Positions 49,933-50,877 of a stretch of 50,877 nt of DNA are shown here, one piece after another; the first letter of the stretch is position 1, and each line of letters opens with the position of its first letter. Location of the stretch: IMG/VR virus record IMGVR_UViG_3300006752_000041, positions 1 to 50,877 of that record; one strand, given 5' to 3'. A program made the position numbers and the translations under genes. This stretch comes from a virus. The notes under the pieces are model-generated. The model was given only the letters and a program-made list of their open reading frames with translations. It made no database searches and was not told the DNA's origin.

Positions 49933-50877
49933 TTATAATATCATCGAAAACAGTAGTGCTTTCTTTTTACTTACCAATTCATCTTGTACTGATCCACCAT
50001 TGATGAAATATAAGCTAGAGCCTGCCGCACCTTCTGCTTTACTGTATAATTTAATACCATCTGTTGGAGCGTCCGGATTGGCTGTGTCCGCATCTACACC
50101 AAAGTTTGGTATACCTCCGCCGCCTGTTCCATCATCATCTTGATATGGACCTTGCGTAATATACAAAACGTCATTGACTTGTACATTACCTGTTCCAGGT
50201 GCGCTTAAAACTAAATCTGCATTACTTGATGTAGTTTCGATTGTTGTGTCTTGAATTCTTAAATGCTGTAGCTCTGCTCTGTTATTAAAGAACTTTGCCG
50301 CTGGTGTATTATCAATAGTAAATTCAATAGCACTTTCGTCTATTGCAAATGCATCACTATCATGTACAACAACAAATGTGTCTAATGATTCAATTTTGTT
50401 TTGGAATTTACCAACAAAGAAGCCATCTACATAATCAACAACACCTTTTGCATTTATTAATGTGTCATGTTGATTTGCTTTTAATACTGGGTTAACAGTA
50501 AAGTCAACTAATGATCCGTCATACTCGAATATTTGTTTTTCATAATCTGTACAACCTTCTACAGTAACAATGCCAGTACCGTCATTAATTAATTTAAGAT
50601 CAGCACCGCCTGTTTGTATTCTTGATGTTCTAAGATCAACAATAGTTCCTGTTGATGGACTACCGAGTCTACCTATGAATACTGCGTCAGCAAGTCCTTG
50701 CTCATCGTATACCCAAAATGCATCACTTCCACCTCTATCAATTTGTATACCTGCAACATCGCCTTCGGAGTTATTTACTACTCCGCCTGACACGCCACCT
50801 TGGTTTACTGTGACAAAAGGATCATCTACTACAAGAGTAGAACTATTAATAATAGTTTGGTCACCATCAACTTCTAA
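49933..50877 (-). CDS. Fibre-like structural protein (partial, N-terminus beyond right edge)
   Basis: 314 codons are in the window; the frame is open to the right edge (it begins LEVDGDQTIINSSTLVVDDP), so an internal GTG at 50793 is not taken as the start. It contains GVVNNSEGDVAGIQIDRGGS, FIGRLGSPSTGTIVDLRTSR, DLKLINDGTGIVTVEG and LRIQDTTIETTSSNADLVLS then APGTGNVQV, linking it to the LELRANGTG repeat family of the giants. It ends LVSKKKALLFSMIL. This is probably the C-terminal part of another long fibre protein. It is co-transcribed with the genes to the left. Confidence 0.7.
   Translation of the reverse strand, partial: LEVDGDQTIINSSTLVVDDPFVTVNQGGVSGGVVNNSEGDVAGIQIDRGGSDAFWVYDEQGLADAVFIGRLGSPSTGTIVDLRTSRIQTGGADLKLINDGTGIVTVEGCTDYEKQIFEYDGSLVDFTVNPVLKANQHDTLINAKGVVDYVDGFFVGKFQNKIESLDTFVVVHDSDAFAIDESAIEFTIDNTPAAKFFNNRAELQHLRIQDTTIETTSSNADLVLSAPGTGNVQVNDVLYITQGPYQDDDGTGGGGIPNFGVDADTANPDAPTDGIKLYSKAEGAAGSSLYFINGGSVQDELVSKKKALLFSMIL

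Noticed and set aside
50793-50795. GTG at 50793 as the start of the right-edge fibre gene
   Set aside because: The frame stays open to the window edge with fibre-like sequence and there is no ribosome binding site before the GTG.

Overview
The window is a late-gene segment of a tailed-phage genome, visibly AT-rich and almost fully coding, with no tRNA, rRNA, CRISPR, insertion sequence or integrase recognised. The neck, sheath and tube genes resemble T4 gp13, gp14, gp15, gp18 and gp19. The fibre proteins and small accessory genes (HNH-type zinc protein, dNMP kinase, Nudix, cupin) are of the kind seen in marine T4-like myoviruses of cyanobacteria and SAR11. The host cannot be named from this segment. 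All assignments rest on reading translated sequence, without database searches.

Layout, left to right. (1) 1-3551, minus strand: tail tube (cut by the left edge) and an unusually long tail sheath. (2) 3668-5849: a plus-strand HNH-like protein converging on a minus-strand dNMP kinase with its own sigma70-type promoter, then a small unknown gene and neck protein gp13. (3) 5907-9877, plus strand: gp14, gp15, Nudix, degenerate cupin and a small helical protein, diverging from gp13 across a perfect inverted repeat that forms two back-to-back late promoters. (4) 9864-22568, minus strand: a fibre with a copper-protein-like C-terminus, an intact subtilisin-type protease, a short fibre, a methyltransferase, a Cys-rich U32-like protein, two unknown proteins, three tandem paralogous surface proteins, a fibre with an S74 self-cleaving chaperone, and a small beta protein. 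(5) 22636-50877, minus strand: four giant virion proteins (3098, 1831, 1838 and 1706 aa) with small structural genes between them, ending in a fibre cut by the right edge.

The minus-strand block reads right to left as one late programme. Most transcription units start at a T4-like late promoter variant, mostly xATAAATA, with GATAAATA recurring. Many genes overlap by TAATG or are separated by a few bases, suggesting coupled translation.

The most interesting content is the fibre and adhesion region. The four giants appear to share a beta-helical core but carry different decorations: one pair has LELRANGTG-type repeats; the other has seven carbohydrate-binding-like modules and a predicted six-bladed Asp-box propeller. 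The largest also has an eightfold expansion of a helical module and a cupredoxin domain inserted into a binding module. A second cupredoxin-like domain ends the fibre at 9864-11510. Together with the subtilase and the U32-like gene, this suggests an elaborate and possibly metal-binding adsorption apparatus. That last step is inference.
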